From Promethearchaeota archaeon (GTDB lineage Archaea; Asgardarchaeota; Lokiarchaeia; Sigyniarchaeales; SOKP01), in the NCBI GenBank assembly GCA_004524385.1, contig SDNM01000005.1:1-14912 (forward strand): a stretch of DNA of 14,912 nt. The letters run 5' to 3'. Below, piece by piece: positions 12,117 to 14,912 of this stretch. Each line of letters opens with the position of its first letter. Within the stretch, counting starts at the first letter, position 1. The translations under genes and the position numbers were made by a program. A model generated the notes under the pieces. It made no database searches and was not told the origin of the DNA. It saw only the letters and a list, made by a program, of their open reading frames with translations.

Positions 12117-14192
12117 TTATTCTTTTTTATACTCCCCCTCTTGATCACTATAAATGCCCGCATTTGGGTCAAGAAATTTGTTTTGACATGCTGGACAAGA
12201 GTTATATTTTGATAGCCAAAATGCTACACATAGATAGTGATAGACTGCTTCACAGAAAGGACATTTTATTATCTTATCTTTTGCAAAATCAAATTTTTTA
12301 TGACAGACACCGCATTTAATGGTGTCAGAAGTTATTCCCTCGCGAATCTTTACTTTACTAGCCAAAGTTTTCTGCAAATTAGTTAATTCTGATTCATAGA
12401 GATAACTTTCTTTGTTTAAATTTTCAATTCTCGATTTAATTTCGGCAATCCTCTCGTTAAGCTCTTCTTCTGTTAACTTATCAACTAAAAAATTTGATAA
12501 AGCAAAATTTAATGGCACAGTTTCGATTGTGTCGTTTTGAGCTTTAATTTCTTTTATATGCTCAAGCATTAAATCCTCCTCTTCAATCAACTCTCTAAAA
12601 TTTTTAAATAATTTATTTAGCATCATAGATAGTAGGAAACTTAATTGCTGTTTTTTAAGAGTAAAATTATCTTCCCATTGTTTAATGATTTGATAAATGT
12701 CAATATCCTTTTCTTTATAAAAATCTAGTTTCTTATAGACTTCCTCTTTAATCTTTTCAATACTTACCTTGTAATTATTTAGAATGTCTCGAATTTGTTT
12801 TATCTGAGGAAATTCTTCCCTTACTATTAAGGCTGTATCATCTTGATATTTACTCATTAACTCATTTACTTCTGCAATTTTCTCATATATAAAATTTCTG
12901 ACACGATCACGCAATCTTTCCTTTCTAACCGTTTTTAAATAGAATACGTATTCATTACTTCTCCGAGTTATTTCAGAAAGCACATTTTCAATTGTTTTTT
13001 TATAAGAATCACTTACCTCAACATAAGGCATCAAGCACCATTCAAAATCGTTAATATATTCTAATAACTTCTCAATTAATGAGGAAAATACCTCAGTTTT
13101 TTCCGAATAGAACTTTGCAACATTTTTAAATTCGTCATATTCTTTTAAATCGCTAATTGTTGCTTGATATTTCTTTTCTAAACCACTTAGATAATATTCC
13201 GCTATTTTGGGCAGGTATAAGCTAAATTCTTGCTCTAAAAGAGTTTTTAAATTAAATTTCTTTTTATCTTCTTCTAAATTAAAATTCTTATCTAATTCCA
13301 CTATTTCATTTAGAAAAGACTTTAATTTATCTTCGATTAGAGATTTAACTATGGGGCGTAAAAATTTTTTTAATCTCTGGATTATCTCCTTCCTATCCAG
13401 AATATTCACAAATTCATCGAGATCCTCAACCTCTTTAAATTCTTCAATCATATTATTCTGAAATAGAAGAAAAATCAAATCAGAATAAATATTAATTTTA
13501 TCGTCTTGTTTTTTTTTAAAAAACTGATAAATATTGTTGAAATATGATGTTAAATATGTTCCTTTTTTCTTCTTTTTCTTTTTTTTAATAGAATCTTGAT
13601 TAGATTCCTTTATAAAATCATTGAGTTCTTTTATCTCGTCCCATTTTGTTAATATACTTGGAAACTTATTTATCTTTAATTTCAAGTTTTTAATTTTCTT
13701 TGCTTCAATCCAAATATATCCAATGTTATCATAACCCCCCTCTAATTTATTTAAGGAATTTTCAAATCTATTAATTAAATCGTCGTTTTCATCAATTAAA
13801 CTCTGTACCGTCATTATAAATTGTTCTAAATAGGAGTTATTTTTTAAAAATCGTTTAGTATTTCGACAATTCAATTTTAAATTAAGTAAATTATTTGAAA
13901 AAAGCCTAAGTTCTTTTAAAATTCCTGATTTTAGATTATGATAATTAATTATTTCAAAACCTTCTTTAGGTAATAGATAAAGGTCTGCGAAATTTCTTAT
14001 TTCTTCTATATAATTCGCATAGAAATCGAGAATCTCTCTTGAAAATTTGGTCTTTAAAAAATCATCAATTTCAGTCTGATCTGACTTTTCAGCCCTGAAT
14101 TTATCTATAATTCTTTTGATGTCTAAAATATTTTCCTTTGAAAATCCTAATATTTCTCGAACATCGTTAAATACATTATCAGTAATTCTCAA
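12117..14192 (-). CDS. Large helical coiled-coil protein with C-terminal RING-type domain, candidate E3
   Basis: A 691-residue, Lys/Glu/Leu-rich protein, almost wholly helical, with no membrane segments. A run of Lys (KKKKKKKKG, near residues 203-211) breaks the helices. The last 75 residues contain a classical-looking RING pattern: C627/C630, C644/C647, H652, C655, a WL pair at 659-660, and C666/C669 in SCPAC. RING domains dock E2 and promote transfer, so a soluble ubiquitin ligase with a long helical substrate-binding part is likely. Spacing matches the zinc module of the membrane RING protein at 6292-7503. The start is TTG 14192 with AAAGG 9-10 nt upstream. It lies next to a proteasome beta subunit gene on the same strand, 116 nt downstream in transcription order. 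Ligase activity is inferred. Confidence 0.85.
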   Translation of the reverse strand: MRITDNVFNDVREILGFSKENILDIKRIIDKFRAEKSDQTEIDDFLKTKFSREILDFYANYIEEIRNFADLYLLPKEGFEIINYHNLKSGILKELRLFSNNLLNLKLNCRNTKRFLKNNSYLEQFIMTVQSLIDENDDLINRFENSLNKLEGGYDNIGYIWIEAKKIKNLKLKINKFPSILTKWDEIKELNDFIKESNQDSIKKKKKKKKGTYLTSYFNNIYQFFKKKQDDKINIYSDLIFLLFQNNMIEEFKEVEDLDEFVNILDRKEIIQRLKKFLRPIVKSLIEDKLKSFLNEIVELDKNFNLEEDKKKFNLKTLLEQEFSLYLPKIAEYYLSGLEKKYQATISDLKEYDEFKNVAKFYSEKTEVFSSLIEKLLEYINDFEWCLMPYVEVSDSYKKTIENVLSEITRRSNEYVFYLKTVRKERLRDRVRNFIYEKIAEVNELMSKYQDDTALIVREEFPQIKQIRDILNNYKVSIEKIKEEVYKKLDFYKEKDIDIYQIIKQWEDNFTLKKQQLSFLLSMMLNKLFKNFRELIEEEDLMLEHIKEIKAQNDTIETVPLNFALSNFLVDKLTEEELNERIAEIKSRIENLNKESYLYESELTNLQKTLASKVKIREGITSDTIKCGVCHKKFDFAKDKIIKCPFCEAVYHYLCVAFWLSKYNSCPACQNKFLDPNAGIYSDQEGEYKKE

Positions 14193-14308
14193 AATAAAGA
14201 CCTTTTAATCTAAAAGAAGTTTTAAAGCGAAATTACAATTTGTCAATCTAGTATTGATACAATGGAAAAATTATAAATTTTACTATTCAAAAAAAGCGTT
14301 TTAAAAAG

Positions 14309-14911
14309 TTATTCCCCAAGTTCTTTGATCTCGATTCGACTCTCTTTTGCTCCGTCTTTTGTTATCGTGAGAATATCAATCCCATTTCCAGACATGGCAT
14401 CTCGCTTTATAGCAGACTTAATTGCTTTTTCAACCAGTCTTTCACCTTCCACAACGCTCATCTCTTTTTTATATTCAGCTTCTAAGATTCCTATCGATAA
14501 TAGCATTCCAGTTCCAGCAGTTCCGTAGTCATCTGGCATTAATGAACCAATAGCATCAAGTGTAAAGAGTTTTGGACCATCTTTATCCATACCCGCAATT
14601 ACCAAATTAGTATATAATGGAAACATTTTTCGTGAATATAAATAATTAGAAACTAATTTCCCCATGCTTTGAGTTGAAATTCTCTCTCCGGCATCTAACA
14701 AGTATAAGTTAGCTTGCGCTCTCATAATTTTCACAAGTATTTGGAAGTCACCTATAAGACCATAAGCGGCTATTCCTATGTTCTCAGTTATCTTAAAAAC
14801 CTTTTTGGTTGATTTATTTATTACTGTATATCCCCAAGTCGCCCGATTATCGTTGCCAAGGACAACCCCGTCCTTACACTTAATTGCGACACCACATGCT
14901 CCTGGTACCAT
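14309..14911 (-). CDS. psmB: 20S proteasome beta subunit, probably non-catalytic; possibly 5'-partial
   Basis: At least 200 residues of a beta-type 20S subunit, part of the inner ring of the proteasome core. Family features: CKDGVVLGNDNRAT with Asp at the mature position 17 (D21 here), KK-VF with Lys33 (K37), AAYGLIGDFQ, MFPLYTNLVIAG, and RDAMSGNGID with the Asp166/Ser169 pair (D171, S174). The stretch before it reads M-V-P-G-A-C-G-V-A, where active archaeal subunits read G-T-T-T-V-G; the catalytic Thr1 is replaced by Ala. The usual TGSGS loop is AGTGM. This points to a structural, inactive subunit paired with another beta encoded elsewhere. The ATG lies at the window edge; a longer propeptide upstream cannot be excluded. 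It precedes the coiled-coil RING gene on the same strand. Confidence 0.88.
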   Translation of the reverse strand: MVPGACGVAIKCKDGVVLGNDNRATWGYTVINKSTKKVFKITENIGIAAYGLIGDFQILVKIMRAQANLYLLDAGERISTQSMGKLVSNYLYSRKMFPLYTNLVIAGMDKDGPKLFTLDAIGSLMPDDYGTAGTGMLLSIGILEAEYKKEMSVVEGERLVEKAIKSAIKRDAMSGNGIDILTITKDGAKESRIEIKELGE

Positions 14912-14912
14912 A

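Noticed and set aside
12044..12319. Plus-strand ORF overlapping the 85-residue gene and the RING domain of the 691-residue gene
   Set aside because: Would run antisense through the conserved Cys/His codons of the RING domain; no ribosome binding site or family match.
1..14912. Insertion sequences, integrase sites, CRISPR arrays or rRNA genes
   Set aside because: No transposase-like ORF, no regularly spaced repeats and no rRNA-like sequence were seen.

Overview
The window most likely comes from an Asgard archaeon, Lokiarchaeia-like. The DNA is AT-rich, TTG start codons are frequent, TATA boxes sit about 25-45 nt upstream of genes, and the window carries a nearly complete eukaryote-type ubiquitin cascade together with a proteasome beta subunit and a longin/roadblock-like protein. 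Taxonomy is inferred from gene content only.

Left part (1-6217), mostly ordinary genes: the 3' end of a multi-spanning membrane protein; a 313-nt gap that holds a more GC-rich, foldable stretch; proA (glutamate-5-semialdehyde dehydrogenase); a 456-residue longin/roadblock-like protein with a helical C-terminus; on the minus strand, a 260-residue protein that ends in a ubiquitin-like domain; a decayed fragment of a LysE-family gene just upstream of an intact LysE-family gene; and a VapBC toxin-antitoxin pair.

Core (6292-10679, minus strand): ubiquitin-like protein, then E1 (UBA3-like, with Zn site, catalytic Cys and C-terminal ubiquitin-fold region), E2 (HPN, catalytic Cys, WSP), JAMM isopeptidase (intact zinc motif) and a multi-spanning membrane protein with a C-terminal RING-like zinc domain. 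The ubiquitin gene is followed by oligo-U terminator signals and E1 has its own TATA box, so the modifier may be made separately from the enzymes. E2-JAMM-RING are closely spaced, and the last two have GGTGA ribosome binding sites.

Right part (10823-14912): a highly charged coiled-coil protein divergent from the ubiquitin gene; an 85-residue zinc-binding protein that resembles the N-terminal domain of the distant ubiquitin-like fusion; a 691-residue coiled-coil protein with a C-terminal RING-type domain (second candidate E3); and a proteasome beta subunit that appears to lack the catalytic Thr1.

Possible working model (inference): the JAMM protein trims the single extra residue after the C-terminal Gly of the modifier, E1 and E2 activate and transfer it, the two RING proteins supply membrane-bound and soluble ligase activity, and the proteasome and JAMM protein act downstream. 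The most novel points are the second ubiquitin-like domain, which already ends exactly at the reactive Gly at the end of a larger protein; the zinc domain shared by that fusion and the 85-residue protein; and the loss of the Ile44 patch, Lys48 and Lys63 in both ubiquitin-like domains.
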